Below, piece by piece: positions 13,512 to 25,529 of a DNA stretch of 64,000 nucleotides (the stretch's first letter is position 1; every line of letters starts with the position of its first letter). The translations under genes were made by a program, and so were the position numbers. The notes beneath the pieces were generated by a model that was not told the origin of the DNA, searched no databases, and worked only from the letters and a program-made list of their open reading frames with translations. The stretch lies in the NCBI GenBank assembly GCA_030068075.1, contig CM057831.1, positions 7,267,464-7,331,463 on the forward strand. The letters are read 5' to 3'. Origin of the DNA: Paguma larvata. Taxonomy: Eukaryota; Chordata; Mammalia; Carnivora; Viverridae.

Positions 13512-15322
13512 CAGAGTAAGAGGACCCTGAGCTCACTTCCTCCCAGGGACACACTATAGCAACAGCTTCAAATAATGGAACTTGCTCTGGAAATGACCTG
13601 TGACTGCCAGAATAGATGTCCACAACTAAAGATATAAAGACAAGGTTGCATTGAAAAGAACAGGAGGGGAAAGGAGGTAGTCAGGAACCCAACTCCCCAT
13701 GTGGTGACCCACTTGCAGTCGAAAGATCACAGGTGTGGAGTTACTCACCGAGGAGCAAGGGGATCAAGCCCCACAGCCCTGGAAAACTTTCTCTAAAAAG
13801 ACGAGTCCTCAAAGTCTGGCTTTGAAAATCATCAGGACTTCACTCTGGGAGATCCCGAGGGGGCTGTAGGAAATGAAGGACAAGCACACTCTATCACTTG
13901 CACAGAGCAGCGGTTTGAAACATGTCTATGTGAGGGAGATTCACTGCCTAATTTTAGGGCATGTGCTAGAGGGCAGACATCTGTAGGAACTTGCGTTCGG
14001 TGTCCCAGCGGGTGCCTTCCTTCAGCCTAGCCCTGCAGGAGCCAGTTCAGGCACTTTCCGTCTACCTTGGCCAGATGCCCCTTCAAAATAACTGCTGCCC
14101 TAGTGGCGGGAGGAGGAAGCCAGCTCTCCCTAACAGCATATCTACGGCTGTGGCCAGGTCTCTCAGCCAGCTATGCTGGGAGCTAAACCCACCTGCTGGC
14201 AAGCAGATTCTAACTATTGGAGGGTAGCTGTCAGCTGGCTACCTAGGAGGCCAGTACAGCCCATCAGCATGCCCTCCCCCAGTAGTCATGGCTGAGTTAT
14301 AACAGGAGAGCCCATGCAGGAGTCACCCTGGTGATAAGAAACTACTGAGCCTCCCAGGATATTTTCTACGTAAGCCTGCTACCTTCAAGACCAGAATTAT
14401 AGCTGACCTACCTAATACAGAGAGGCAGACAAATTCAAGAGACAGAGGAAATTTCTTCAAATAAACCATCAAGGTAAAACCTCAGAAAAAGGCGGCAATC
14501 TACGTGAAAAAGAATTCAAAATAATGGTCCAAAAGATGCTCACAGGACTCGAGTGAGAAATTTAGTTAAGAGATAGAAATTAAAAACCCAACCAGAGCTG
14601 TAGAATAGAATAACTGAAATGAGAGAGACAGTAGAAGGAATCAGCAGGAAATGGAAAGCACCGAAGCTGAACAACAAAAAGAAAACAGGAATAGGTTAAG
14701 GGATCTCTGGGACAGCTTCAAGTCTAGTAACATTCACATTATAGAGCTCGCTGGAGGAGAGAGGCACAGAAAATTTATCTGAAAAAAAGTAGAAAACCTC
14801 CTTAAACTAGGCAGTGAAAACAGATAATAAGGGCCCATACTTTCATTAAAATGTGAAAAAAAGGATAAAGGAAGATCTTAAAAAGAGCAAGAAAAAAACC
14901 TAGTTACTTACAGAGAGCCCCCAGAATGGTGTCCGCTGATTCTTCAGAAATGTTGCAGACAGACCAGACTGGAATGACTTGGGTATATTACACGTGATAA
15001 AACACCTATGATCAAAAACACTCTAACCAACAAAATTATCATGCAGAATTGAAGGAGAGTTTATCACCACTAAACTGACCTTACAAGAAATATTAACTAG
15101 ACTTTTTAAAGGGGAAAATAAAGGGCCATGAGTACAGTAAGAAAATTACGACAAAAAAATTTCACTGGCAAAAGGAAACCTAATGAAGATAGGTCAGTAA
15201 TATGAATGTTGAAAGCACGAATACTAAAAATCACTTATGTCCACAATAACTAGTTAAAAGCTATAGAAAATAAGATGTGATAGATATGACTTTGAGAGAC
15301 ATAGAAAAATATACTGCCTTTA
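13512..15322 (+). mobile_element. Old L1: 5'UTR, ORF1 and start of spacer (first part)
   Basis: It begins with 'agaggaccctgagctcactt', an L1 leader start, followed by a leader to about 14,480. A decayed ORF1 covers about 14,500-15,110, with blocks such as 'acattcacattatagagctc' and 'gaaaatttatctgaa'; many stops are present. The ORF1-ORF2 spacer starts near 15,110 and is broken at 15,322 by a younger L1. The element resumes at 19,732. Confidence 0.8.
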
Positions 15323-15324
15323 GC

Positions 15325-15606
15325 AGCTAGGGATAAACGGGCCTTGACTTACAAACGCAGATACATTAGGGTCATAGCAGACTTATCCACAGAAACTTAT
15401 CCACAGAAACTTGGCAAGCCAGAAAGGAATGGCAGGAACTCTTCAATGTGATGAACAGGAAGGACATGCAGCCAAGAGTCCTTTACGCGGCCAGCCGTTC
15501 ATTCAAAATGGATGGAGAGATAAAGGTCTTCCCAAACAAACAAAAACTGAAGGAATACATCACAAATAAACCAATCTTACAAGAGATCCTGAGGGGGACT
15601 CTATGA
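15325..15606 (+). pseudogene. L1 ORF1p C-terminal remnant
   Basis: Codes for the C-terminal domain of the L1 RNA-binding chaperone, with readable segments such as KEWQELFNVMNRKDMQP and ASRSFKMDGEIKVFPNKQKL. It ends at TGA 15,604-15,606 after LQEILRGTL. The N-terminal coiled coil is absent because the element is 5'-truncated. The protein normally binds L1 RNA in cytoplasmic particles; this copy cannot make it. Confidence 0.85.
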
Positions 15607-15653
15607 AGGAAAAGTTGCAAGGAACACAGAGCACCAGAGACATCCTTACAAAC

Positions 15654-18600
15654 ATGAAACCTACAGACAACACCTTGACTCTAAACCCACATTTTTCAAT
15701 ATTAACACTGAATGTAAACGGACTAAACACTCCAATTAAAAGACACAGGGTAACGGAATGGATTAGAAAACAAGACCCATCTATCTGCTGTCTTCAAGAG
15801 ACCCATTTTAAACCTGAGGACACCTTCAGACTGAGAGGGGATGGAGAACTATCTACCATGCTACGGGAAGTCAGAAGAAAGCTGGAGTAGGCACACTTAT
15901 ATGGGACAAACTGGACTTTAAAGTAAAAGATGTAATAAGAGATGAAGAAGGGCATTATATAATAATCACAGGGACTATCCAGCAGGAAGAGCTAACAATT
16001 ATAAATATCTACTCGCCGAATTCTGGGGCACCCTAATTTGTCAAGCAACTAATTACAAATGTAAGCAATCTTATTGGTAAAAATGTGCTAGTTGCAGGAG
16101 ACCTTAATACCCCACTCACAGCGCTGGATAGATCCACTAAACAGAGAATCAGCATGGACACAATGGACCTGAACGACATGTTGGAACAGATGGGCCTGAC
16201 AGATATCTTCAGGGCCCTTCATCCGGAAACAAAGGAATTTATATTCTTCTCAAATGCGCATGGTACATTTTCCAAGATAGACCACATTTTGGGGCACAAG
16301 GAAGTGCTGATAAGTATAAAAATCATACCATGCACAATTTCAGACCACAATGCTTTGAAACTTGAAATCAACCACAGGAAAAAGTCTGGGAAGCCCCCAC
16401 AAACATGTAGGCTAAAGAACAACCTACTGAAAGACGAATGGGTCAACCAAGCAATCAGAGAAGAAATTAAAAAATACATGGAAACAAATGAAAATGAAAA
16501 TACGACAATCCAAACGCTTTGGGATGCGGCAAAGGTAGTCCTGAGAGGGAAATATATTGCAATCCAGGCCCATCTCAAGAAACAAGAAAAATCATTAACA
16601 CAAATTCTAACAGCACGCCTAAAGGAACTAGAAGCAGAAGAGCTAAGACAGCCCAAACCTAGCAGAAAGAGAGAAATAACAAAGATCAGGGCACAAATTA
16701 ATCATATGGAAACAGAAAAAGTAGCTAGAACAGATCAATGAAACCAAGAGCTGGTTCTTTGAAAAAAAAAAAAAAAACAAAAACAAAAAAAACCCAAAAA
16801 ACAAAATAGACAAACCTCTAGCCAGGCTACTCAAAAAGAAAAGAGAGAGAAACCAAATCAATAAAATCACAAATGAAAATGGAGTGATTACAACCAATCC
16901 CTCAGAAATACAAGCAATCATCAGAGAATATTATGAAAAACCATATGCTGTCAAATTGAACAACCTGGAAGAAATAGACAAATTCCGAAACAGCCACACG
17001 CTACCAAAACTCAAATGGGAAGAAATAGAAAACTTGAACAGACCCATAACTAGTGAAGAAATTGAATCAGTTATCAAAAATCTCCCAGCAAATAAAAGTC
17101 CAGGGCCAGATGGCTTCCCTGCGGAATTTTACCAGACATTTAAAACCGAGTTAATACCTATCCTCCTCAAGCTGTTCAAGAAATTGAGAGGGAAAGGAAA
17201 ACTCCTGGACTCATTCTATGAAGCCAGCATCACTTTGATTCCCAAACCAGATAGAGACCCAGCAAAAAAAGAGAACTACAGGGTGATATCCTTGATGAAC
17301 ATGGATGCAAAAATTCTTAATGAGATATTAGCAAATAGAATCCAACAGCATATAAAAAGAATTATCCACCACGATCAAGTAGGATTCATCCCTGGGTTGC
17401 AGGGATGGTTCAACATTCGTAAATCAATCAACATGATACATCACATTAACAAAAGAAAAGGTAAGAGACATATGATCCTGTAGAGTGATGCAGAAAAAAC
17501 ATTTGACAAAATACAGCATCGCTTCTTAATAAAAACTCTCGAGAAAGTCGGGATAGAAGGAACATACTTAGGCATCATAAAAGCCATTCATGAAAAGCCC
17601 ACAGCTCATATCATCCTCAATGGGGAAAAACTGAGAGCCTTCCCTCTGAGATCAGGAACATGACAGGGATGTCCACTCTCACCACTGCTATTTAACATAG
17701 TGTTGGAGGTCCTAACATCAGCAATCAGACAAGAAAGCAAAATAAAAGGCATCAGGATAGGGAAGGATGAAGTCAAACTTTCACTTTTTGCAGGCGATAG
17801 TGATACTCTACATGGAAAACCCAACAGAATCCACCGAAAGCCTACTAGAACTGATTCATGAATTTGGCAAAGTTGCAGGATACAAAACCAACGTACAGAA
17901 ATCGGTTGCATTCCTTTATACCAACAATGAAGCAAGAGAAATAAAGAAGCGAATCCCATTCACAATTGCACCAAAAACCATCAAATACCTAGGAATAAAC
18001 CTAACCAAGTATGTAAAAGACCTTTATGCGGAAAGCTATAAAAAACTTATGAAGGAAATTGAGGAAGACACAAAGAAATGAAAAACATCTCATGCTCATG
18101 GATCGGAAGAATAAATATCGTTAAAATGGCAATACTACCCAAAGCAATCTACACATTCAATGCAATCCCAATCAAAATTGCACCAGCATTCTTCCCAAAG
18201 CTAGAGCAAACAATCCTAAAATTTGTATGGAACCACAAAGACCCCGAATAGCCAAAGTAATACTGAAGAATAAAACCAAAGGGGAGGCATCACAATCCCA
18301 GATTTTAGCCTCTACTACAAAGCGGTAGTCATCAAGACAGCATGGTATTGGCACAAGAACAGACACACAGACCAATGGAATAGCATAGAGAACCCAGAAA
18401 TGGACCCACAAGCATATGGCCAACTAATCTTTGACAAAGCAGGAAAGAGTATCCAATGGAAAAAAGACAGCCTCTTTAACAAATGGTGCTGGGAGAACTG
18501 GACAGCAACATGCAGAAGAATGAAACTAGACCACTTCCTTACACCACTCACAAAAAAAACTCTAAATGGATGAAGGATCTGAATGTGAGACAGGAAACCA

Positions 18601-19508
18601 TCAAAATCCTAGAGGAGAAAGCAGGAAAAAACCTCTTTGACCTGAGCCGCAGCAATTTCTATGCGACACATCTCCAAAGGCGAGGGAATTGAAAGCAAAA
18701 ATGAACTATTGGGACCTCATCAAGATAAAAAGCTTCTGCACGGCAAAGGAAACAACCAACAAAACTAATAGACAACCGATGGAATGGGAAAGGATAATTG
18801 CAAATGACATATCGGATAAAGGACTAGTATCTAAAATCTATAAAGAACTTGCCAAACTCCGCACCCGAAAAACAAATAATCCAGTAAAGAAGTGGGGGGA
18901 AGATATGAATAGACATTTCTCCAAAGAGGACATCCAGACGGCCAACAGACACATGAAACGATGCTCAAAGTCACTCATCATCAGGGAAACACAAATCAAA
19001 ACCACACTGAGATACCACCTCACACCAGTTAGAGTGGCTAAAATGAATAAATCAGGAAACTATAGATGCTGGCGAGGATGTGGAGAAGTAGGCACCCTCC
19101 TACACTGTTGGTGGGAATGCAAACTGGTGCAGCCGCTCTGGAAAACGGTGTTTTTTTGAGGAAAAAAAAATGAAAATAGAGCTACCCTGTGATCCAGCAA
19201 TAGCACTGCTAGGAATCTACCCAAGAGACACAGGAGTGCTGATACATAGGGGCACGTGTACCCCAATGTTCATAGCAGCACTTTCGACAATAGCCAAATC
19301 ATGGAAAGAGACCAAGTGCCCATCAACTGACGAATGGATAAAGAAGATGTGGCACATATATACAATGGAATACTACGTGGCAATGAGAAAAAATGAAATC
19401 TGGCCATGTGTAGCAACATGGAATGAAATGGAGGGTATTATGTTAAGTGAAATAAGTCAGTCAGAAAAAGAAAGATACCATATGTTTCCACGCATAGGTG
19501 GATTTTGA
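15654..19508 (+). pseudogene. L1 ORF2 (endonuclease-reverse transcriptase), dead
   Basis: The start is taken at ATG 15,654, just before FSILTLNVNGLN. Endonuclease motifs are readable: LNVNGLN, LQETHF (about 15,790), AGDLNTPL (about 16,090) and SDHNALKLEI (about 16,340). The RT domain follows, with [13 protein letters not shown] (about 17,100) and IPKPDRDP. The catalytic FADD region near 17,785-17,800 is altered: FADD's second A-D codon pair reads as G-D, and a frameshift follows. The Cys-rich C-terminal motif CWRGCG...LHCWWEC is present at about 19,070-19,120. In-frame stops or frameshifts occur near 15,888, 16,034, 16,739, 17,481, 17,661, 18,079 and 19,157. The enzyme family nicks DNA and primes reverse transcription there; this copy is inactive. 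Confidence 0.93.
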
Positions 19509-19731
19509 GAGACTAAGGAAAAAAAGACACAGAGAAGGAGGGAGATGAAACATAAGAGACTCTCAAAGACTAAGAACAAACTGAGGGTGAGGGGGGTGAG
19601 AGAAGGGGGAGAGGGGGTGACAGGCATTAAAGAGGGCAAGTGTTGGGATGAACACTGGGTGTTATATGTAAACCAATTTGAAAATAAACTATTAAAAAAA
19701 GATGAAAAAAAAGAAAAATATAGTGCTTTTA

Positions 19732-21990
19732 AAATGTGTTCAAACTTAAGTGTCCATCCACATAAAATAGATTGCTATATACTTAGGGGCTATATATGAA
19801 CTATATTATAACCAAACATAAAAGCCTATAATAGATATAGATAAAATAGAGAAAGGAATCCATAATAGTAGGTAAAGTCTTCAAATCATAAGAGAAGGAA
19901 GAGAAGAACTATGACCAGAATATAATTAACAAACAGGCAGTAAGTTCATACCTATCAATAATTACTTTAATGTGAATGGACTAAATCCTGCAATCCAAAG
20001 ACAAAGGGAGACTATAGAGATTAAAACAAACAAACAAAGACCCATCTATATGCTGCTTACAAGAGGCTCATTTCAGTCTTAAAGACACAGACTGAAAGTG
20101 AAGGAAGAGAAAAATATATGCCAGGCAAATGGAAACAACTAAAAGTCAGGGTGGCAATATTAATATCAGACAAAATAAACTTTAAAGCAAAGACTGTAAT
20201 GAGGTAGAAGAAAATTACATAATGATAAAGGGATCAGTCCAAAAGTTTAAACAGCTGTGAATATTTATGCACCAAACATAGCATCACCTAAATATATAAA
20301 GTGATATTTCAGCCATAAAAGGAGAAATTGACTGGAATACAGTGAGAGTTGGGTACTATAACATCCCAGCATCAATGGCTAGATCATCCATCAAGACAGT
20401 AAGTCAATAAAAGAACAATGGCTTTGATGACACATTAGAGTTACATACAGAACATTCCATCCCAAAACAGGAGAGTGCACTTTCCTTTCAAATACATAGG
20501 GAACATTCTCTAGGACAGATCACATGTTAGGCTGCAAAGTAATTCTCAGTAAATTCAAGCATAAAATCAGCTATCTTTCCAGACGACAATATGACGACAT
20601 TAGAAATCCATCATAAGCAAAATACTGGAATAACTAAAACCTTGGAGGCCAAACAACATGCTACTAAATAGCCAATAGGGAAAGAAAGAAAGAGGAAAAA
20701 AAATACTAGGAGACAAATGAAAATATTTTAGTCATTGACCAGTTTCTGGAGGGAATTTTATAGCAAGATAGGCCTGCTGCAAGAAACAAAAATCTCAAAG
20801 GAACTAGAAAAAGAACAGAAGAAGAAAGAGGAAAGATCAATGAAACTAAGGGCTGGTTCTTTGAAAAGATAAACAATATTGATAAGTCATTGGCCAGATT
20901 CATCAGGAAAAAAAGAAGATGTAAATAAATAAAATCAGAAATTAAAGAGGAGAAATAATAGCCAACACCACAGAAATACAAAGGATAAAAGACTACTATG
21001 AAAATCTACATGCCAAGAAACTGGAATAAATGGAAAAAATTCTAGAAAAATAAAATCTTCCAAGTCTCAATCAGGAAGAAATAGACGATCAGAACAGACT
21101 CGTAACAGAACTCAATCAGTAATTTAAAAATCTCCCAAAAAACCAAAAGGCCAAGACCAAATGGCTTCACAGGCTAATTCTAACAAATATTTTAAGAAGG
21201 GTTAATACTTAATCTTTACAAAATATTCCAAAAACTAAAAGAGGAAGGAAGTTTCTAAATTTATTCTGTGATGCCAACATTACTCTGATACCACAGCCAA
21301 AGATGCTATAAAAAAATCCCCCAAACTACCTAATATGCCTAATAAACCCAGATGCCAAAATTCTCAACCAGTAATTGAGTTCAGTAATACATTAAAAGCA
21401 TCATTCACCATGAACAATTTGGATTTACTCCAGAGATGCAAGGATGAGTTCATATCCACAATGAATCCATGTGATATACCACATTAACACAAACATTAAA
21501 AATTATACGATCATCTCCATAGATGCAGAAAAAGCATCTGACAAAATTCAACTGTGTTCACAATAAAAACTCTTCAACAAAGTGGATCTAGAGGGAACAT
21601 AACTCCACATAGTAAAGGTCATATGTGACCCCCACATCTAACCTCACAATCAGTGGGAAAAACGTGAAAGCTTTTCCTCTAAGATCTGGAACGAGACACA
21701 CATGTCCACTTTCACTATTTAGATTTGAAAGAATATTGGAAGTCCTAGCATCAACAATCAGAAAAGAGAAAGAAATAAAAGGCATCTAAATTGGTAAGGC
21801 ACAAGTAGAACCCTAACTAATTCCAAATGACATATAACTATAGAGAGGAAATAGTAAGACCCTGTAGGGAAACAAACCCAAACAGAATAAATGAATTCAT
21901 TAAAGTTGCAGAATAGAAAATTACATTTCTGTACACTAATAACTAGCTGAAAAAATTTAAGAACACACATAAAGCAAACCCAAAAAATGG
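19732..21990 (+). mobile_element. Old L1: spacer and ORF2 (second part)
   Basis: Continuation of the element begun at 13,512. The long ORF1-ORF2 spacer resumes at 19,732; compare 'gttcaaacttaagtg' here with the same phrase at 32,621 in the L1 at 30.8 kb. ORF2 starts near 19,960. Endonuclease-like 'ctgcttacaagaggctcatt', RT-like 'tctccatagatgcagaaaaa' (21,512) and later blocks are recognisable but full of stops. Homology fades near 21,990, before the expected ORF2 end, so the 3' part is lost or too diverged. Confidence 0.8.
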
Positions 21991-22774
21991 CTCCCTTGCA
22001 CCCCAGCAACAATCAGTAAAATCTGCGTGGTTAGTACAAAGCAGTAGGGCAAACCAAAAGGGACAAAAAACAAAAAAACCCAAGGAGATGTTATAAAAAA
22101 TAAAGATTAAACGAACACGAGATTCCACCTGTGACAAAAATCAATGAAGAAATAGAGATGCAAATAAATAAAACCCCAAATAAGAATCTTTTAATGCACT
22201 TCTGGAAAGTTTTAAAACCTTAATTTGCACAAAAGGGAATAGAAAAATTGGATGAGAATAACCATTCAATACACATAAATGATCACAGTAACAATGTATT
22301 GTGATCATGATAAACTTACCATTTTCCTCACTTCTAGAAGTCACAGGCTGAGACTGTTATCAGTGGGTGCAGCTATCCCTAGGGTTACATAATGAGAAAA
22401 AATTGTCCAATTAATTTTATGAGACGGAAATATGTTTTATACTAAGACCTCACAAGCACAATATAAAAAAATAGGCCGATTTCCCTTCTGAATATGAACA
22501 TGGCTTTAAGAGTCTCTTTTTTATAACAATCAACATAGATACAGATGTAGCCTGAGTATGTATGTGTGTTTATTCATCATGGTCAATTATGTATTAATTT
22601 AGGATTAAAAAATGGCCCCAGAGAGAAAAATCTTGCAGTATAATTTATTCTTAGTGGTTTAAAGACAAGCATTTCACGGTTTTCCAGTGTTCTCAAATTT
22701 ATCTCATTAAGAGTACAGTTGCCAAAATAGCATTTGTTATATTTCAATATTTATTTAGCATAAAAAGTTAAATA
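21991..22774. other. Unassigned non-coding stretch
   Basis: AT-rich; no repeat I can name and no gene. Confidence 0.45.
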
Positions 22775-22977
22775 TTTTTTATTTTTTTAATGTTTATTTT
22801 CAAAGAGAGACGGAGTGCAAGTGTCGTAGGGGAGGGGCAGAGAGAGAGGGAGACACAGAATCAGAAATAGGGCTCCAAGCTCTGAGCTGTCAGCACCGAG
22901 ACTGATATGGGGCTAACTGTGAGATCATGACCTGAGCCAAAGTTGGCCACTTAACTGATGGAGCCACCCAGGCGCCT
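22775..22977 (-). mobile_element. CanSINE (feline type)
   Basis: Antisense copy with T-rich tail at 22,775-22,800, CT body in antisense, 'gagatcatgacctgagcc' and head 'gagccacccaggcgcc'. A short shared ttaaata at 22,768 and 22,978 may be what is left of the TSD. Confidence 0.92.
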
Positions 22978-23084
22978 TTAAATACCTTCTTCTGAGGTCA
23001 GAGAAAGACAAAAAGTTAGCCACTTTAGAGATCCTGAATAAAACAAAAAATCAGAGGTATGAGAAATAAGGGAAAACGCAAACT

Positions 23085-23500
23085 GTCCGTATTTTCACAG
23101 ATGTTGTGATTGCCCACCAAGAAGACCAAACATAGCAAATTATGAGCATTAAAAGAGTCAGTAAGGAACTGGATACAAAATAAACGTGCTGGGGCGCCTG
23201 GGTGGCTCAGTCGGTTGAGCGTCCGACTTCAGCTCAGGTCATGATCTCGCGGTCTGTGAGTTCGAGCCCCGCGTCGGGCTCTGTGCTGACGGCTCAGAGC
23301 CTGGAGCCTGCTTCAGATTCTGTGTCTCCCTCTCTCTCTGCCCCTCCCCCACTCATGCTCTGTCTCTGTCTCAAAAATAAAAAAATAAATAAAAAAAAAT
23401 AAACTTGCCAAAATCAATAGCACTTATCTATACCAGCAATAATCAACAGACAATACAATAGAAGGCAAGTTCTGACCTTGATGGAGGCATTTTGAAAACC
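23085..23500 (+). mobile_element. Old L1 ORF2 fragment, split by a SINE
   Basis: Blocks like 'aactggatacaaaataaacg' before the SINE and 'tcaatagcacttatctatac' after it match the L1 RT-domain region read continuously across the insertion. Confidence 0.55.
23191..23395 (+). mobile_element. CanSINE, near-consensus copy with TSD
   Basis: One of the cleanest copies: head ggggcgcctgggtggctcag, A-box region 'tggctcagtcggttgagcg', B box 'gagttcgagccccg', body 'cctggagcctgcttcagatt', CT tract, then a (aaataaa)n tail. TSD is aaaataaacgtgc (23,177-23,189) and aaaataaacttgc (23,396-23,408), one mismatch. The 66-codon ORF through it is incidental. Confidence 0.97.
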
Positions 23501-23668
23501 CTTTTAAGGACATTTTTAAAAGACCTGAGTGAAAAGCTGTAACACTTTGAAAAGTAGGATGGCATATTATAAAATTGTTAATTTTCCCTTAAATAACTTT
23601 AAAATCCTGTGTATTTCTCTTAATGTATTTAGTTTCCGGCTGTTGAAGGCTTTCTACTTGTAGTTTTT

Positions 23669-23839
23669 GGTTTTTTTTTAATGTTTATTTTTGAGAAACA
23701 GAGAGAGCCCTAGTGGGGGAGACAGAATCTGAAGCAGCTGTCAGCACAAAACCCGATGCAGGGCTCAAACCTATGAGCCGTGAGATCATGACCTCAGCCA
23801 AAGTCGGATGCTTAATCGACTGAGCCACGCAAGTGCCCC
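23669..23839 (-). mobile_element. CanSINE with TSD
   Basis: Antisense copy, 171 bp. TSD is tttctacttgtagttttt (23,651-23,668) and tttctacttagagttttt (23,840-23,857), two mismatches in 18. Confidence 0.93.
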
Positions 23840-24259
23840 TTTCTACTTAGAGTTTTTAATTGATTTCTAGTCTCATTTCGCTGTATCAGAAAGCCTACTC
23901 TGAACAATTCTCACCTTTAGGAATTGAGACTTGCATGATGCAAAGCCTCTGGTCTCATTTCATAAATGATTTCTGTGCACCCCTAAGAATGTGCACTTCA
24001 CAGCTGCGTTTCAAATGGGTCACATTTGTTTATGTGTTGAGACTTCCTTTGTATTTTCTGGTATGACTTAGGTTCATGTCTATTAATATGGCTGTAGATT
24101 TGTCTCCATTTTTATCTATTTTTGCTTTATATATTTTGAAGATCTAGTATCAGTAGCTGCAGATATAGAATTAGTATAACTTTCTGGTGGATTATCTGAG
24201 TATGTTATCTCCCTGATATTATCTTTTCCTGGTTGATTATCATTAAGAATGGCTGTTTG

Positions 24260-24440
24260 GGGGGCGCCTAGGTGGTTCAGTTGGTTGAGCGTCTACCTCT
24301 TGATTTCAGCTCAGGTCATGATCTCATGGTTCCTGGGAATGAGTCCCACTTTGGGCTCTATGCTGACAGTTGGGATTCTCTCTCTCTGCTCATACCCTAC
24401 TCGCATGCACACGTGCTCTCTCTCTCTCTCTCTCAAAATA
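24260..24440 (+). mobile_element. CanSINE with extended CT tract
   Basis: Plus copy starting ggggcgcctaggtggttcag, with 'caggtcatgatctcatggtt' and a clean (CT)n run at 24,416-24,434. It directly abuts an antisense L1 3'UTR fragment. Confidence 0.92.
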
Positions 24441-24655
24441 TACGTGGCATACAGTATAATATTGGGTTCAAGTGTTGAGCATAGTGGTCCAACGCTTTTA
24501 CGCGGCACCCAGTGCTCATCACAACACGTGCACTCCTTGATCCCCTTCACCTGTTTCGCCCCTCTCCCACCCCCCTCCCATCTGGTAACTATCTGTTCTC
24601 CATAGTTAAGAGTCTGTTGCTTGGTTTGCCTCTCTTTTTGGTTAGTGTTTGATTT
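24441..24655 (-). mobile_element. Carnivore L1 3'UTR fragment (antisense)
   Basis: Antisense 3'UTR with 'acccagtgctcatcacaaca', 'cactccttgatccccttcac' and 'atagttaagagtctgttgct'. This is a common carnivore L1 3' region distinct from the two younger 3'-end types in this window. Confidence 0.75.
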
Positions 24656-24867
24656 ATTCTGGAGGTAAAGGAGAAATGGTAAATACTCACCTCTTTTACT
24701 TTCAAACATTATGTGTCTTTATATGTATGTAGATTTTATTGTTTTAATGCAGTGAAACCAATCTTGGTTTTTAGTATATATATTTTTACATGACCCACCT
24801 GTTTTACTTGCCTCTTTTATTGCCTACTTTTGGATTTATCAAATAGGTTTTAAATTAAAAAAATATT

Positions 24868-25069
24868 GGGGCTCCAGGGTGGTTCAGTCAGTTAAGCATC
24901 CGACTTCGGTTCAGGTCATGATCTCCCAGTTCATGGGTTCGAGCCCCGTGTCAGGGCCCTGTGCAGACAGCTCAGAGCCTGGAGCCTGCTTCAGATTCTG
25001 TCTCCCTCTCTCTCTGCTCCTCCTCCTGCTCATGCTCTGTCTCTTAAAAATTAAATAAACATTAAAAAA
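24868..25069 (+). mobile_element. CanSINE inserted in the tail of another CanSINE
   Basis: Plus copy from ggggctccagggtggttcag to an A-rich tail. A perfect 16-bp TSD, aaattaaaaaaatatt, is at 24,852-24,867 and 25,070-25,085. The target lies in the A/T-rich tail region of the minus-strand SINE that ends at 25,259, so this copy is the younger of the two. Confidence 0.95.
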
Positions 25070-25085
25070 AAATTAAAAAAATATT

Positions 25086-25259
25086 TATTTTTGAGAGAGA
25101 GTGAGAGCACACGAGTGGGGGAGAGGAGAGGGACAGAGGATCCTAAGTGGGCTCTGTGCTGACAGCTGCGAGCCCTGTGTGGGGCTCAAACTCATGAACC
25201 GTGAGATCATGATGTCCGCCAAAGTCGGATGGTTAATGAACCGAGTCCCCCATGCGCCC
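25086..25259 (-). mobile_element. CanSINE, older host of the nested SINE
   Basis: Antisense copy with head '...catgcgccc' at 25,250-25,259 and tail at 25,086, extending back through 24,846-24,867 if the inserted SINE is removed. Its own TSD is gatttatcaaata, perfect, at 24,833-24,845 and 25,260-25,272, flanking the whole two-SINE block. Confidence 0.95.
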
Positions 25260-25529
25260 GATTTATCAAATATTTTTAATTATTCCATTTACTCCTCTAT
25301 TTAACTAAGGGTTTTTACATTATCTTAGTATCTTTTATTATCTTAAAAATTACACCTTGCCTCCTCGATTATTACTTTATTCCTCAGTAATGATAGAAAC
25401 TTAGAATTCTTTAACACTACTTACCCTTTTTATATTTTGTTATTCTTGTGTAGTAGTTTAATTCTGTGTATATTTTAAAATCAACAGGGTATGATTTTGT
25501 GTTTTAAAACAATCATTCACTTCTATTTA

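Larger units (their letters stand above)
15323..19711 (+). mobile_element. Younger L1, 5'-truncated in ORF1, 4.4 kb
   Basis: It contains the last ~95 codons of ORF1, a 47-bp spacer, all of ORF2, and a 3'UTR ending 'gaaaataaactatt' plus A-rich tail at about 19,690-19,711. Flanking copies agaaaaatatactgccttta (15,303-15,322) and agaaaaatatagtgctttta (19,712-19,731) form a 20-bp TSD with two differences. A direct repeat 'cttatccacagaaa' at 15,384-15,412 is a small duplication in ORF1. The G-rich 3'UTR tract ('gagggtgaggggggtg' at 19,583) is typical of L1. Confidence 0.95.
23480..25420 (-). mobile_element. Old L1 ORF2 region, antisense, broken by several insertions
   Basis: Blocks in antisense L1 order, such as 'gatttctagtctcatttcgc' (23,862), 'tttttgctttatatatttt' (24,118) and 'actttcaaacattatgtgtc' (24,698), fit the endonuclease-to-RT linker region of old L1. 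The piece is interrupted by the SINEs at 23,669, 24,260, 24,868 and 25,086 and an L1 3'UTR piece at 24,441. Diverged; limits are approximate. Confidence 0.5.

Noticed and set aside
16219..16656. 145-codon minus-strand ORF
   Set aside because: Antisense shadow of the L1 endonuclease region on the plus strand.
23191..23290. tRNA-gene-like A and B boxes
   Set aside because: They belong to tRNA-Lys-derived SINE heads with A-rich tails and TSDs, not to a functional tRNA gene; no cloverleaf with a complete acceptor stem was found.
23202..23402. Recurring peptide like MAQ.V.RPTSAQVMIS in many ORFs (23,202; 28,787; 40,737; 43,086; 57,837 and others)
   Set aside because: It is the translation of the CanSINE head and body, repeated because the SINE is repeated. 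Not a protein family.
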